From Pomacea canaliculata (lineage: Eukaryota > Mollusca > Gastropoda > Architaenioglossa > Ampullariidae), in NCBI RefSeq assembly GCF_003073045.1, contig NC_037595.1:10656074-10720073 (forward strand): a stretch of DNA of 64,000 bases, written 5' to 3'. The translations under genes and the position numbers were made by a program. The notes beneath the pieces were generated by a model. That model did not search any database, was not told where the DNA came from, and saw only the letters and a program-made list of their open reading frames with translations. Positions 1 through 12,467 of this stretch are shown here, piece by piece (position 1 is the first letter of the stretch; every line of letters begins with the position of its first letter).

Positions 1-2966
1 TACACTGAGAATTGTTATATTCCCGTACTTTAACATTCCTTCGTCAGACACACGTTTTGTGACCATAAGCAAAACACACAATCGATTAAATGAACCATAT
101 CGCCTACTAAAATAATCGGGACATAATGAGAACTGAGCAAAACATCGCCTCGTCATGCATGACAGGCAGCTTGGGAGGACACAGGTATGGACAGCCATGT
201 CACAATTGTTATGCTGTGAATACCATCACACTAATCAGCGATATCTTTATCACAGCCAAAAGCTAAAAAACACATTATAATGACATAATTACTGATGGTA
301 TGAGCTTTGTATAGTGAGCATCATTTAATGTGAGCCAATTCACCAGCAGGGGCAGATAATGCTGATGAACTTCTCACCGGTTAATTGGTCCTGACGTGAC
401 AAGCGAGCGGATGAGATGGAAAGATAATTGTAGAAAAACTGACTCTTGGAGAAGTGTAGATGGGGCTGGGAGAGGAAGACCAAGAGGCAACAGGAGAGGG
501 AGACAACTATAGTGTCAAACAGTTAATTGCAGGGTTCAGATGTGACATATTTCAGCCACGTGGTGGGTATTGTACTCCTTCCCCCGCTCCCTCCGCCACT
601 CCGTGCTGCATTGTAACCCGTCTTTGTATAACCCAGTGTGGAAAAAAAGCAACAGGCATCTGGAAATAAAAAAAGTATTTGTTGCTGTGTTCAGGGTGTG
701 CGGAGTCTTTGCCGGCAAAGCCTTAAGCTCATCGGGCTTAACTTTCGGATCTCTTTTGATAGTTAAATGTATGAAAGAGTTTAAAGGGTGAAAGCAAAAG
801 TGACAAAGAGGTTCACTTCCCTCCTGCTGACAAACCTTAAAACACACATACCCCTTTCATTTTTGGCCATTCACTTATTTTTTACATGACAAAAAACCAA
901 GTCAAATTTAAAATCTCTCCAGGCCTCTCCGTCTCTCGCTGTGTTCCTTAAATTCTCCATAAAACATTTTTTCTTGTTTAAATCAGATTTTTTTCTCTCC
1001 ATCTGATTCCCTCATCCCAACTCTTTTCTTCCTTCCTATAGCAGCTGTCAATGACAATTCAGTCCGTCGTGCACTGGCTTTTGAAATGTCATATATAAAG
1101 AGTAAAAATAATGATTTATGCTCGGAAAAATATAAGATGATTACTCGAGAGTATATAGGATTTCACTTGATCATTTACTTTCTCTAAAATATTTATTGTG
1201 TAAAAGCGGAAATTCCTTTATGATATTTCACAACCGTGCTTAGCCCCCTCCTAGAGATACACTGCGGAGTGAGAGTTCAATCCCATCTCTACAGTGAATC
1301 AGCAAGATAACTAACAACCTGCCTCGTCATTCACAGTAGAGGAGTTGTCAACGATGTTTAGTGTCCACTCAGCCTGTCTACAGCCCGGAGACCCACCACC
1401 TCTATCATCCGATGCGTAGAAACACGGCCACCTCCGAGTTTGAGTGGCTTAGCAGGGATTTACCAGGACATAACATAAGAATCACATTTCTTCATTCGTC
1501 ATTCGGGGAGCTATCCCACATGCCCGACTCGCATATCCGCCATTGTTGATGCAGTCGTGTGACTGTGCGCCAGGGCATGCACGCCGACACGTATGAAGAA
1601 TGTTCGCAGTTATTATGCTCAGTGAAGCAAACAGGTGCACCACACAGCTAAGTTCCCAGTAAAATACTCCCGCCCTGTCTTTCTGCACACAAAATAAACA
1701 GTCTGTTCCTAATGTTCTTCTTAAGACATTGGCCCGTGAGTTTTACTGAGTAGTTCTGACCGCCACTGCGTGAACGGGGCCTAGTGTCCAAAAGTGAACA
1801 ATAAATTCGCTCCCTAACTTCTCGGTCGATGGGGAGTGAGGTGTTAAAGACATATCCCCCTCACAGCTTTACCCTCCACATCTTCTGTGGAGTCAGGTAC
1901 TCAGCTAGGTGACTGCGTCACACGGGCATCGAACCGGATGGCAAAGCTAGGTCCAGTTTGTTACACATAGTGTGTCAGTGCAGCGCTTGCTCAAAGATTT
2001 ATTTCTGTGGTTAAAACGTCAAACCAAGCCCAATGTGGATCCTTGAACACCGTATCTCCTCTTCTACTGTCTCAACATGCTAAACTTTCTACTGTCAGTG
2101 GTCTATAAATATATCAATTTACTGCTCTCATTAAAAATATAAAGAAATGGTAAAGACTTTTGATATCTGAGGCACATGGTGGTTGTTGTTGTTGTAATAA
2201 TAATAATGTGCTCAAATCTCTCACGACTGGTTGCTTAGTGCAAAAGAACCGAAAAGTTCATTGGTATAAATTATCAAGTCCACAGCGGAAGCCCTAAGAT
2301 GAGAGTAATGCTGCTTTCGGCCACCCGGACATCGCAGAGGGAGAAGGAAGGTTGAAAAGAATGTTTTCGGGTGTTGTCAAATCCTATTATTGAAAGCTTT
2401 CACGTGCAACTTAGCTACATGGATTGAACAGCATGGATGTACTTCACAGACGCATGATTCTAATCTTGACTACACGTGCAGAAACGTGAACATCTTTTTT
2501 GCCAAGATTATCTAAGATCTCCTCGATCTTGAGATTGTTTACAAACACTGTAACACAAAAGCGGCAACTAAAGTTTATCTGGCTCCTCCCCACAAAAAAA
2601 AAAAAACAAAAAAAAAAAAAATGCGAAAGAGTAGTAAGTAATAAAATCCCCAGCCGTCGCCGAACGACAGCTCACGGAGCTAGACACTACTCGCGGAAAG
2701 CCAATGGAGACCGACTAGAGCTCTGTGCACGCGGAATCCCAGCAGGCCCTAAGCGCGTCTAGGTCTCGACTAGCTCTCCGCGAGTAGCCGGTAAACGGAA
2801 CGTTCCTCACTCCATTTACATGCACAGTAGTGAGAGCTGACAGGCAGCAGTCGGCGGCGTAGAACCGGGCGGGTGTCTGGCTCGGATAGTTCCCCTTAGT
2901 TATCAGACTCCAAGGATCGTGGACACGTGAGGGAGTACAAGACGTGGTGGCGCTGTGACGTCAGAC
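1..2966. other. Gene-free flank downstream of galectin
   Basis: I see no supportable coding exon here; the open frames are short and lack family motifs. A degraded tRNA-like B-box (agagttcaatccc) lies near 1276 and a reverse-strand one (ggttcgatgcc) near 1930. An A-run sits at about 2593-2623. The last 300 bases (2640-2960) are GC-rich and contain a short inverted repeat built on ctactcgcgga / tccgcgagtag. Confidence 0.5.
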
Positions 2967-3077
2967 TCACAAGCGTTGGATTTTGCTGACAATGACGTCA
3001 CCATCAATGTGCAGGCTGTCGCTGCAGTCGTCAAACTCGTTTTCCAGCTCGCCGATCAGGTGACCGCCAATCCATAC
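2967..3077 (-). CDS. Galectin exon 4 (C-terminal)
   Basis: 111 bases including TGA, after the acceptor gttgccag. It encodes VWIGGHLIGELENEF followed by SLHIDGDVIV, the C-terminal galectin strands (usually x-V-x-G-x-x-x-x-x-F-x-H-R then L-x-I-x-G-D-V). The His-Arg of the consensus is absent. Confidence 0.88.
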   Translation of the reverse strand, partial: VWIGGHLIGELENEFDDCSDSLHIDGDVIVSKIQRL

Positions 3078-6000
3078 CTGGCAACAAAGCATGTTCAGTT
3101 TACGCTCAAGAAAAGTGTTCTGTGATGTTCTAGTGATCTGCTCAAGCACAATGTTCTGTAAAGGTTCTAGTGATGTGCTCTTAATATGTCGACGGAAAAC
3201 ACCAGCGGCAATCACGTGTGATTATATGATTTAATGTCGTTTTACTACCATTCAAACTCCTCTCCATTCTTTAAGCCCGTAACACTGTCACCTATGATGA
3301 GTATTTCTAATTTCTTTATTGTGTCCGGAGGAAGAGAAAGAGAGATGAGAGGTGGTAAGAAATGTTTGCTGAGTGGAGATAAGAGGGAAAAGTGCCTGCC
3401 GGTAGATGAATCTCGGGGTTATTTTAAATCACGTTCCATATAAGCATAACTTATGCACCATAAAAGTGAAGGTGAATTAGGTCGCTTGAGCCTAATATAG
3501 GGCGACACCTAGCATTAAGTAGGAGAAGGGTTCAACATGCAAGGAACAAGACTGTGTGAGTGTGCATGGATTCATGTATTTATTAATTTCAACTTTTGAG
3601 TTCTAATTTTATACTCTCGAATGCTCCAATTGCTTACGATATATATATAATTGTATAAGTTATATAGAAAACAGCTCTAAAACATTGGCATTCAACGATT
3701 TGCTCTCCTGTCTTTTGAGCAGAAATAATTATGCCGCTTCTTTGATTTTACGGACGCAATTTTTTTTTTAAATTTTAGCAAGGCTTTGGCTAATTGGTAA
3801 TTGGATAAAAAGCAAGCTGTGCAGCTACTGTGCACTGCACTGCAATAAAGTTTCGCTGACGAGCCGCAATGCTGCCTCCCCTTGTTATGCATGAACTCCA
3901 CTAAAGCCTGGATTAGTAACCGGAGGCAATATGTCGGCTTCTTTGTCTGCAACCTCTGAAAAGATCTCAAACAGTATAAGTTATTTCAGTTTCTTCTGCC
4001 AAACATGATGAGAAAAGCTGTATCCATCAAGAGTCTTGTCACATGTAAAATATCATTCCTCGCGGCTATAAACAGCTTTTTGCTCGTGCTCCTGATGACA
4101 TTGTGCAAAAAACAGGAAAGGGAGAAAACCACTGCGGCGCAGTGAAAGGTTTTATTAAAATATCATACCTATAAACAGGTTTTGTTTTTGGTTTGTTTGT
4201 TTTTTTGCTCGTCCTCTTGATAACTTAGTGCAAAATGAAAAAAAAGGGAAAGGGAGAAAACCACTGTGGAGCAAAGAAGAGTTTTATTTAGTCAGGTTGT
4301 TATTTGTATTCATTTTACTAAACTACTTTAAATAGGGTAATACAGTTCACGGCCCTAGACAGTCCGTGTCTGTAAGTCACAACTGATCCGTGTGCAACAA
4401 TAACCTTTTTTCCCATTTGCTCAAGCTTTGCCATGTACGCAGGAAAATTTCTGTTACATCCTAAGCATTACAGTTAATGGATAATTTCACAAGGTTTCAG
4501 TGAACTGAGATAAGATGATACTTCATTAGGAGCGCGATACACGGTGAACATGGTGTAGCACAGCGCGCAGATGGCATCCACTCGTTGTCATGTCATTACA
4601 CACACTTCACATCATGGTGTACCTGACACTTATCCATTTATCCTCTTTGGGGAGAGTGAATCCCATGCACGTGCGTGACCCTCCTCCCCTATCCACATAC
4701 ACCACTCACACTATAAAAAGTTGAAATTACTGCACGAGGCATTTAGGGCAGCTCGATGGCACAGAGGTAAACCCCTCGTTTGTCACATTGGCTGGAGACA
4801 AATTATGTGACACCTGTTCACAGGGCTGGCTGTCGGGGTACTCACTCCAGATACTTCCTTGTCATCACCCCCCTTTCCACAGTGTGAAATTACCAGGGGT
4901 AGGAAGTACTTTTCCTGTCAACTAAAGCCACCATTGCACTGCCTTCGTAACTCCTATCATCATTGCTCTTTCAAGTCTCCATTCAGCATTTATCCTTAGT
5001 AACAGCAGCATGACTACCCTGTGCTTCACTCAGGGGAGGGGGAAATAGACAGAGAAAATAGCACAGTCTCTTGGCACACTTGTCCGCTGGTCTGTTAAAT
5101 GTGTAGAGCTTATCTGAAGCAAATAGGTTAAAGAGTATTCCACCCTTTTTGTGTTCCCTGACAAAAGTAGTTCATTCCTCCCTTCACAACACTGAGCTTT
5201 TTTTTTTAAAGAGCGAAGAGAAGGCGGGGAAGAGGGGGTGTCAGGTGTCAGAGTCTGGTGAATAGTAACAGGGAGTACATTCGCCAGCTTACAGATGTCA
5301 CATCCGCTGAGTGTCTGTGGCAGACAATGGGACTTACATAAGTGCCTGTTTGTTGTATGTACATTCAACTGCTTTACAGATGTTCTTGCCAGTGTTGTTC
5401 CTGGCATTTTTCCAGTTACTTTCTAAAGCTGCTAGTACGTATTTCCGATCTCAAACTCTAAGAAGAAAGAAAAGAAAGTCTTGCTCGAATTATGTCATTC
5501 GCTCTGACACAGATTCCTGTTTGTGCGGTGCGCGTGACTATGTCTTCCTATTCATTCGTTTCTGTAAATCATCTGTCCACATGCTTGTGGCTTCTTAAAG
5601 GCCAGAATGCATTTAGATGTTATCATCTTAAAGGTCTCTACTTAATTTGCGATGTTCATTATGCTGTTCATGCTCATTATGGATGCGTAGTTCCAAAATC
5701 TCAGGCAGATAAAATATGGAATTAAAATGCTGGCATTATAAAAGAGGATTATTCGAACACAGCCATGCTTGCAAACTAAGTAGTTCCTGCCTCTTTCCGA
5801 GCTCGAGACTGACATTCAAATCATGTCACTCAGCTGAACAAGGTCCTATCATCTTGTGCAGCAGTATGCCATGCTTGAGCAGTCAAGTGGCACCACGGCA
5901 AGACTGTGACTGGACTGAAGAGTGGAGAGGGGAAGGAGAGGGGATTGTGTAGTCATCGGTTTACAGGTGTATGATGTATTTAATCTCGCGTACAAAGTTA

Positions 6001-8619
6001 CACGCGTGCACAAACAGATATACTAGATACACATCTCTCTCACTCTCTTCCTCACACACACACATAAACTGCTGGGATTCCAGACAAATGCCCGCAGACA
6101 CTAAACCTGCAAGATTCCTTTCGCTGTTTGTATTAGTGTGAGAAATCAGTGCAAACGCACATGTATTGAATAGCCTGATTTTACTTTGAAGAATGTGTGT
6201 GTGTGTAAGTGGGCGTGAGTAGTTGTGTCCTAGCGTGAAAAGAAAAGATGTGTAATGGCTAGTCGACACGTGTTTTTACCGAAAGCAATGAATGCTACAC
6301 AAATATCTGTAGAAATGATAATAAAAAATGTCTTGACGCACATACACCTCCCTCAAGCAGAACAGCTTATTGGTTTTGTACAACATCAGACGGGGAGACT
6401 AGGAGAGCTGTCAGGTGTAAAACAGCCGTGAACAGGAAGTCAAAGATCAGTGCCTACCTCAAAAAATCTGGAGTGTATTCGCCTGATTTCCAAGGAAAAG
6501 GTTTTTTTCTGCTGAAAACTGAAAGGGCTGGCGCTGACCATCTCCTCAGACCACCTGCCATTCCTCCTGCTGCTACAGGCGACAGACTCGCCCACATCGC
6601 TGTCCCCGCTGGTCTTCAGACGGACTTCTACTCGCGCTGTCACTGCCGTCCCCGCCGTGTTGCCGTTCATGTATTGGATGGCAAAGCTGACAGAGAAACC
6701 GGCAGAAACAAACATTTACTGACGTCATACACAACAAAGTGACGCCCCACTCCGCTAAACTGACGTCATACACAACTAAACTGACGCCAAGTGACACTAA
6801 ATTGACGCCATATACCGCTAAACTGATGTACAAAGGTAAAGATAAACTGTTACATAACGCTTTACTGAACACAACTGCCCAAGTACAGCTGAACGATGAG
6901 CTTTCACTGACGTCACCAGCGGCGAATGTACAAACGCACAATCACAAATAACTTGAGTATATTCTTAACGTGAATAGCATTCAACTCTAACACACTAACC
7001 CTCGTTTTTTAGTATAACAACAGTCAATGATGCATGGAAGCCAAACGCAAAAGAACGCATATATCAGGGCTGTCAGAGTGCGTAGTTGCATAACATATTT
7101 TAGGAAGGCTTATTTCCGAAACCAGAAGGTCAGTGCAAGGAAGTGGTGCGCCAGGAGCGCACATCAGACAGCCTTGATCTCACCGCAGAATATTGATTTT
7201 GTCAAGTCGGACCAATATCTCTGTAGGACAAATGAAATCGTCACTCTCATTGATTTATCGACCCGTCAGATCTGCTGGTGACGGACAAAATTAGTTTTGT
7301 TTCTCCTTCAGGGGTTTTGCAAGGAAGATATTGCAACAAAAGGGTGGGAGACAGGAAAGAAAGAAGGAATTCGGATAGAAAGAAACTAAGGAAATGAAAG
7401 TAAGAAAGACAAAGGATGGTTGGGACACGAGAAAAGATCAAGTAGAAAAGAAAGCGTCCAGGATAAATAAAAGATTATTCACCTCGATGCCTTGTCCTGT
7501 ACCACTCCACTGATCAGTATGCGTTGTCCATCATTCAACCCTCCTTCCGGAAATCTGTAGTTGTATGATGCCTTCTGTAAGCAGACAGGATACAGTGGTA
7601 GGGGCACATAACTCATTTACCTTCTCTTGTTGATGTTCCTGCTACAACTAATTTTTATTACATTTTTTATTACATTTTAGTTCATGTCCGGATCCGGCTT
7701 TATATTGTTTTTACTGTTCACTTCTAACACAGCCAACACTGAAGCAGTTAAATTATAATTTCATGGGCAAATTTTCAAGGACATTTATACTCCTTAAAAG
7801 AAGAAAAATTAAATTAAATGAAAATAAATTGAAGATGCATACTTTGACACGCGTACTGACGCACCACTCAAACATGCAAATTAGTCTGTTATGAAACAAA
7901 CACAAGTAATGACGATAAATTAAAAAGGTTTCCAAACATACTTAATAACAGTGACTTGCAATAGAGTTTTATCCCTATACACTATACAATACAATATTAC
8001 ACATATTTACTGTGAGGCAAAGAAAGAAACATAAATGAAAGGAGGAAAGCAACAGGTGGTGATGATGATGATGATGATGAGGAGGAGGAGGAGGAGGAGG
8101 AGGACGACGTCGACGACGACGACGACAACGACAACGACAACGACGAGAGGAGATCCCTAAATAAACGAAACTTTTTTAAAGCCACATGTGATGAGCAAAA
8201 ATGTGACGATGACAGCTGGTCGATAAGAAGAACGAAGTAACGGCTTGAGTCCTTTGCCCAGGCGACCTCTCATTCGCTAGAGATCGATTCTCGCGCCCCA
8301 TGGAGACACACACATGCCACACACACCATTATCGTGTTTTGGACTCCAACGCCTGCTGACGTAGGGCAAACACAGGTCACACTGGTTGAAACTCCTGGCT
8401 GCCTGTATACTCCCTTTCGCTGAGACTGCCTTCTGTAATCTCTATCAGCACGCTTACAGCTTTGGCTGGCAAGGCTTTGTCGTGGTCGTTAACCTGGCGG
8501 GTACCATCCAGTGGAAAGTGGAGCGCGCTGGCCGTGTTCTTTTGGAAGCTGGCACGTACGCGCGAGCACTCATGTCAGACTAGGCAAACGAAGTGAAAGA
8601 AACTTACCGAGGAAGACAT
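2967..8619 (-). CDS. Galectin (complete four-exon gene, 147 aa)
   Basis: Single-domain galectin, a small beta-galactoside-binding lectin family of cytosol and extracellular space. Coding exons on the minus strand are 8608-8619, 7483-7574, 6458-6686 and 2967-3077, totalling 444 bases with consistent phases (0, 2, 0) and GT-AG ends throughout. The protein opens with MSSS; the very short first exon is typical of vertebrate prototype galectins. Family landmarks in order are FPEGGLNDGQ (strand F1 region), the NGRWSEE tryptophan loop, PFSFQ, then IGGHLIGELENEF and LHIDGDV. The length suits a prototype galectin. The usual H-x-N-x-R sugar motif reads R-V-E-V-R, the following Val-x-Asn loop reads VACSS, and the Arg after Trp-Gly-x-Glu is Met, so classical lactose binding is doubtful. 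No signal peptide is seen. Intron 3 (3.4 kb) holds a SINE and the segment repeated at the right end of the window. Confidence 0.88.
4047..4288. repeat. Imperfect tandem duplication in galectin intron 3
   Basis: Two adjacent units of about 110-130 bases (near 4047-4156 and 4158-4288). Both contain a TAAAATATCAT start, TATAAACAG, TTTTTGCTCGT, GGAAAGGGAGAAAACCACTG and a GTTTTATT end. They diverge by substitutions and small insertions. Confidence 0.7.
4745..4920 (+). repeat. tRNA-derived SINE fragment
   Basis: A tRNA-like head, GGCAGCTCGATGGCACAG then AGGTAA, matches a pol III A-box. The B-box region is degraded. It lies inside galectin intron 3. Confidence 0.5.
4918..6101. repeat. Segment of galectin intron 3 duplicated at 62837-64000
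   Basis: This stretch recurs in the same orientation at the right edge of the window, after an N gap. Order is colinear throughout (for example GCACTGCCTTCGTAACTCCT, TTTAAAGAGCGAA and the CTCTTCCTCACA end). Differences are dominated by one- or two-base indels. Confidence 0.9.
6458..6686 (-). CDS. Galectin exon 3 (tryptophan exon)
   Basis: 229 bases between a pyrimidine-rich acceptor (ctctgtcag) and the donor GAG|gtaggc. Its first base completes the split codon of exon 2. It carries the conserved tryptophan (NGRWSEE) and PFSFQQKKTFSLEIR. The contact residues His, Asn and the second Asn of the consensus are replaced. Confidence 0.88.
6716..6925. repeat. CRE-like minisatellite beside galectin exon 3
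   Basis: Five degenerate units of about 20 bases (6716-6835), each with a TGACG core. Two contain the full palindrome TGACGTCA, and a further TGACGTCA lies at about 6908. The array is in intron 2, starting about 30 bases from the exon 3 acceptor. Confidence 0.65.
7483..7574 (-). CDS. Galectin exon 2
   Basis: 92 bases after the acceptor ctgcttacag and before the donor GAG|gtgaat. It encodes YNYRFPEGGLNDGQRILISG, the N-terminal galectin strands with the conserved Gly-Gly-Leu-x-x-Gly-Gln turn. It ends in phase 2. It has no methionine and is easily missed by ORF scanning. Confidence 0.88.
7575..8607 (-). other. Galectin intron 1
   Basis: No second gene is supported inside. It contains a trinucleotide array (8058-8148) and a possible SINE remnant with a B-box-like agatcgattctcgc near 8281. 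Confidence 0.7.
8058..8148. repeat. Trinucleotide microsatellite (GAT/GAG/GAC)
   Basis: A compound run of GAT, then GAG, then GAC/AAC triplets in galectin intron 1. The open frames across it (poly-Ser on the minus strand) are artefacts of the repeat. Confidence 0.9.
8608..8619 (-). CDS. Galectin exon 1 (coding part, MSSS)
   Basis: Four codons, then a perfect GTAAGT donor in phase 0, matching the phase-0 start of exon 2. This start was chosen because no other ATG-plus-donor fits and because galectin first coding exons are commonly only a few codons long. The transcription start is not resolved. Confidence 0.75.
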
Positions 8620-8639
8620 GTTGAACACTTTTTAGTGAA

Positions 8640-8840
8640 TACTGTGAGGCTTGGGTCTGAGATTTCGAGGTAAACCTCAATGGAAGGCCTGCAGTCTGTG
8701 CCGCGGAACCATCTCTCGCGATCGGTTGTGTCGTCTGCTGGTTACCCCTGACCTAAGCCTGCTGCAGGTCACGTGACCAAATCGTAGCCGGTATCGTGCT
8801 TTGTAAAGCTCCCTAGCGTAAAGCTATCCCGGGCGACTTG
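8640..8840 (-). promoter_or_regulatory. Candidate galectin promoter with E-box palindrome
   Basis: The GC- and CpG-richer block directly upstream of the galectin start codon. It holds the 12-bp palindrome GGTCACGTGACC at 8767-8778, which includes the full CLEAR/E-box consensus GTCACGTGAC about 150 bases upstream of the ATG, and a TCTCGCGA element near 8713. No TATA box is obvious. Promoter role is inferred from position. Confidence 0.4.
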
Positions 8841-11329
8841 TTTTCTTTTGCGTCATTGTGGCAGTGGGTTCTGTTTTGAGGCCTTGAAACAAATGAGAAA
8901 ACTATTTTTATGTACTTTGCATCTTTTCGACAGAAAATGTATCCTGCATCTTCGTCTGATTTGTAGGCCTAAGTTTGTTTTTGGTTTTTTTTCTAGTACG
9001 TGGAAATTAAAACATTTTCATCGCAGTGAAACTAGTGCCCAAAATGACTCTAACTTAATCCAGCATTTTCTAAAATGTTCGATTTCCGATCTGCTTATTT
9101 AACAAGTGGCTTGAGATAAGAGCTACTTCCTCCTAACTAAATACTGTCAGCGAAGTTATAAAACAACCGTGCATTTTATTTTCTTTCTTTTTTTTTTAAC
9201 CCACTTTTATCTTCCTTCCTCCTCTACGCATAGAAGCCTGTTGCAGTCGTTTGTTTTCCTGGATTTTATTCATTTTCCTTTTCTTTTAGAGAGAAAACAT
9301 AAGAGAATCAAATTGAATACTTTGATTGCATATGCCATGGGCCGCTAACAGGAGGACATCACTGAGTTTGTACATTTCTAATAATTCTGAGTTCTGTCCC
9401 TTCGCCTAACAGGCTCAGAGGATCGGCTCTCCTTGATTATGTTTATATTTTGTTGTCGTGCTTTAATATGGATAAAAGTATTAGACCTTCATATTTACAT
9501 GTGCTTCTGCTGCATTTTTTACCTCTTCTGGTTTGCAGCTGGATTGTATATAATGTATGTAATGTATATAATGTTATTTTGAAGTTCGAATAGTTTGGAT
9601 CTATTGGCTAGATTCCATTCCGTCATGTTTTACTCGTTTCGGCAGCGACAAGGAGTTGTATTAAGTAAACTGACGATCACCCTTTTGAAGTTTCATATGA
9701 TAACATTTCTTCATATTCTCACGATTACTCAATATCTTCTCACTATTCTCCTGATGTCGCTAACATTATTCTACTGGTAAATCTACAGTGATCTCCCTTT
9801 ACAGCTGGCACGCACTTGATGTTGTGTTCTTTGTTTGACATCTTTGTGATTACTTCCTGGCCTTTTGTCAGCGCAAGTCCACCTTTGGCGGAGAAATTGC
9901 GTTATAAAAAGTTCAGATTATTATTCTTAATAATATGATTATTAATGATTTTATTATTATTGCATTCATAAAGATCTGATTCAGCATATGTAATATATAG
10001 AGCATGCAATTATACAAATTTGAAACCTGAGTGTATTGTATAGTTGTCTTTTAGAACACATCTATATGAGTACTGAAATACTACATTCTTAAAAATGAAA
10101 TAAAATCAAGAGCTAGAGAGAGAACAATAGAACAAATTATTGCTTAGGCCATTGGCCCGTATTACACGGGATGGTAAAAAGCATACATAAAATACACATA
10201 ATATATTCACAAACGTACATTTCATTACATAATATTTTTTATTTGTAATGAAACGTAAAGTAAAGAGTTACATACCATTGTTCTACTACTGCTGTTGAGA
10301 AGCAAAGTTAATTTGAACATAGCTGGATTTCCATAACATTTCAAACATGAGAGAAAACAGAGAGCTTTTTTGGGGGGGTGTTGTAGATTAAAAAAGCTAT
10401 AAACGTGAAAGTTATATTGTATACAAAATAACATTCCTATGCGGAACAGATCTCAGCTGATGAGAAATGGCTTCTGTTTGCTGCAAAGTAGCCATCGCTG
10501 AAGCCGTCCAAACAGAACTCCATATCCAAGGGAGGTAAATATGTTTTGTTTTGCCCTTGTATTCAGTGTTTACGTCCCTTTAACAGTACAACGACATTAC
10601 GTCTTTTGTGCATCGTGCAGTTCACAAACAAAGGCGACTAATAAGCTGTGACTTCTTTCCTGAGAAAAAATAAAAAGAAGAAAGAGAACAGAGAGAGAGA
10701 TAAATGACTAATATTTTACGCAAAGTTTTGCTTTTTACATCTAGCCCTCGATCAAAGGAAAGGAAAATGAAACACCACTCAACTGTAAAACAAATGAGAG
10801 AGTAAGGACTGAGGGAGAGGCTTCAGAGAAGGAATGTCAAAATATTTCGTGCCGCCAAAACATTATCTTAAAACAAATTTTTAAATGCTGATTATTTGAG
10901 AAGAAATTAACATTTTCTTCTCACTATAAAGGTAACAACGTATTTTTCCTGTTAAAACATAAGCTAAAATCCCACAAAATCAGTCCTTTGTCTAGATCCC
11001 GTTTAGAAGTTTTCATTTCACTACCAAAAGTTTGGCAAAGCTACATCAATACAAATTGAAGGTGTGATTGTAGCTTGAAAGCGGCACCTCTCTACAAATG
11101 AGGTCAAATATCTCTCCGATGTTATACCCTTAGACCATAAGATTACAGAATGTGTTGTCGATAAGACAAGGCAAAATATTTCAAATTACAACAAGTACTT
11201 ATATATCTCTAAAATAACATCACATAGAATTTCAGGACTTTTGCATGAATGTGTGAGAAAGGCACTGAGGCAAGAAAGATACTGTAAAAGCATAGAGCGA
11301 GAAAGGCACTATGGGAAGTAGGGTATTTA
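8841..11329. other. Gene-free AT-rich stretch
   Basis: No exon, family motif or long frame is supported. The stretch is AT-rich with short T/A tracts, such as the TTATTATT block near 9920. Confidence 0.5.
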
Positions 11330-11475
11330 CGCGGGGCCAGCAGCTAAGGCTATAATTATCACAGCAAAGCAACCAGCTCTGTATACAGATAGCACATGCA
11401 GAGGAAGAACAGCGTGCCCTATACGAGATCTGAACCCAGGCCTGTACTGGTCACCGGACCGCCTGACACTATAGG
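11330..11475 (-). repeat. tRNA-like SINE fragment
   Basis: Read on the minus strand, the segment carries GCGGTCCGGTGACCAGTA followed by a B-box-like CTGGGTTCAGATCTCG, as in tRNA-derived SINEs. It is degraded. Confidence 0.35.
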
Positions 11476-12278
11476 AAAATCAAGTCCAAGAAAATGTTGA
11501 TAATACTTGGTATCTCTTCTTTCTTCCCCCACCCCCGCCATCTCTCCGCTAAAGAAATTTCCGTTATGCATTTAAACGACAGAAAAACAAATGAGACATC
11601 AGCATCTACGAATTTCTCGCCCTTCAACCACCACCACTCCTCTCTATGTTTAAATGCAACATCAGCAGGCTTGCCACTATTAAAGGCTGCTGTCTCGCAA
11701 ACAGGCTCATTCCTCAGATCACTCAGCACGTGTGGTGGGGAATTGTATTATTATGCATGAAGAACGAGATGCTTAAAAATGCTGTAACCTTCAGTGAGGT
11801 TAGCAGCTAGCTGCATTATCGTGTCTGTCTTTTCTGTTCATGGATTTCCACTACAAAAAGACAGCATCCATATTGTCTTCACCATATTGGTCTCAAACGT
11901 TTACTGAAGGGAAATTTTAAAAAACAACTAAAATCATCTTAAATGCAGGTTTCTTTCAAACAAGAGGCAATGCTGGTTGTGTACATAAAGAGGATAAAAA
12001 AAAACCTTCAATAGGGGCAAAGGAAAGTGGTTATGGGTGCTATGTAATACAAAGTAGTCAGCATTTTGTAATTTGAAGATACAATACAACCAAATAGAAC
12101 AAGAATAAACTTGTGTGACTAGGCCATCTCTGGGGTCGTCCACAAGATATGCTTGTATAAGACTTTACAAGCAGCATATATTCAGGAAGTAAAGTACACG
12201 ACAAGTATACAGCATGTTCATCAAAGTCCAGAAAAGGCAATGGTCCTGGTAGAGTAACCATCCCAAATGCCTGACATT

Positions 12279-12467
12279 TTATGGCAGTGTTTCCACAGTT
12301 TCTTCGATGTTAGCATCACAGCGAGGGCAGGTCTGGCTCCTCCGGGAACATGGTGTGCACAACACAAGATGGAGACACGGCTGCAGCAGGACAACGGCCG
12401 GGCTGCTTCTACAGAGGAGGCAGGTGCGGCTTTCCCTGATACTCGTTCTGCGGGTGTACTGGCGCAT
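12279..12467 (-). CDS. IAP-like 1, C-terminal RING exon
   Basis: 189 bases including the stop codon, after the acceptor tgttgggttcag. It encodes the classical IAP C-terminal RING: RTCLLCRSSPAVVLLQPC, then H, CTPC and CPRC, ending IEETVETLP. Leu-Leu-x-Pro-Cys-x-His is the usual IAP RING core. Confidence 0.87.
   Translation of the reverse strand: MRQYTRRTSIRESRTCLLCRSSPAVVLLQPCLHLVLCTPCSRRSQTCPRCDANIEETVETLP

Noticed and set aside
7997..8185. Poly-Ser frame on the minus strand
   Set aside because: It is a translation of the GAG/GAC triplet array in galectin intron 1.
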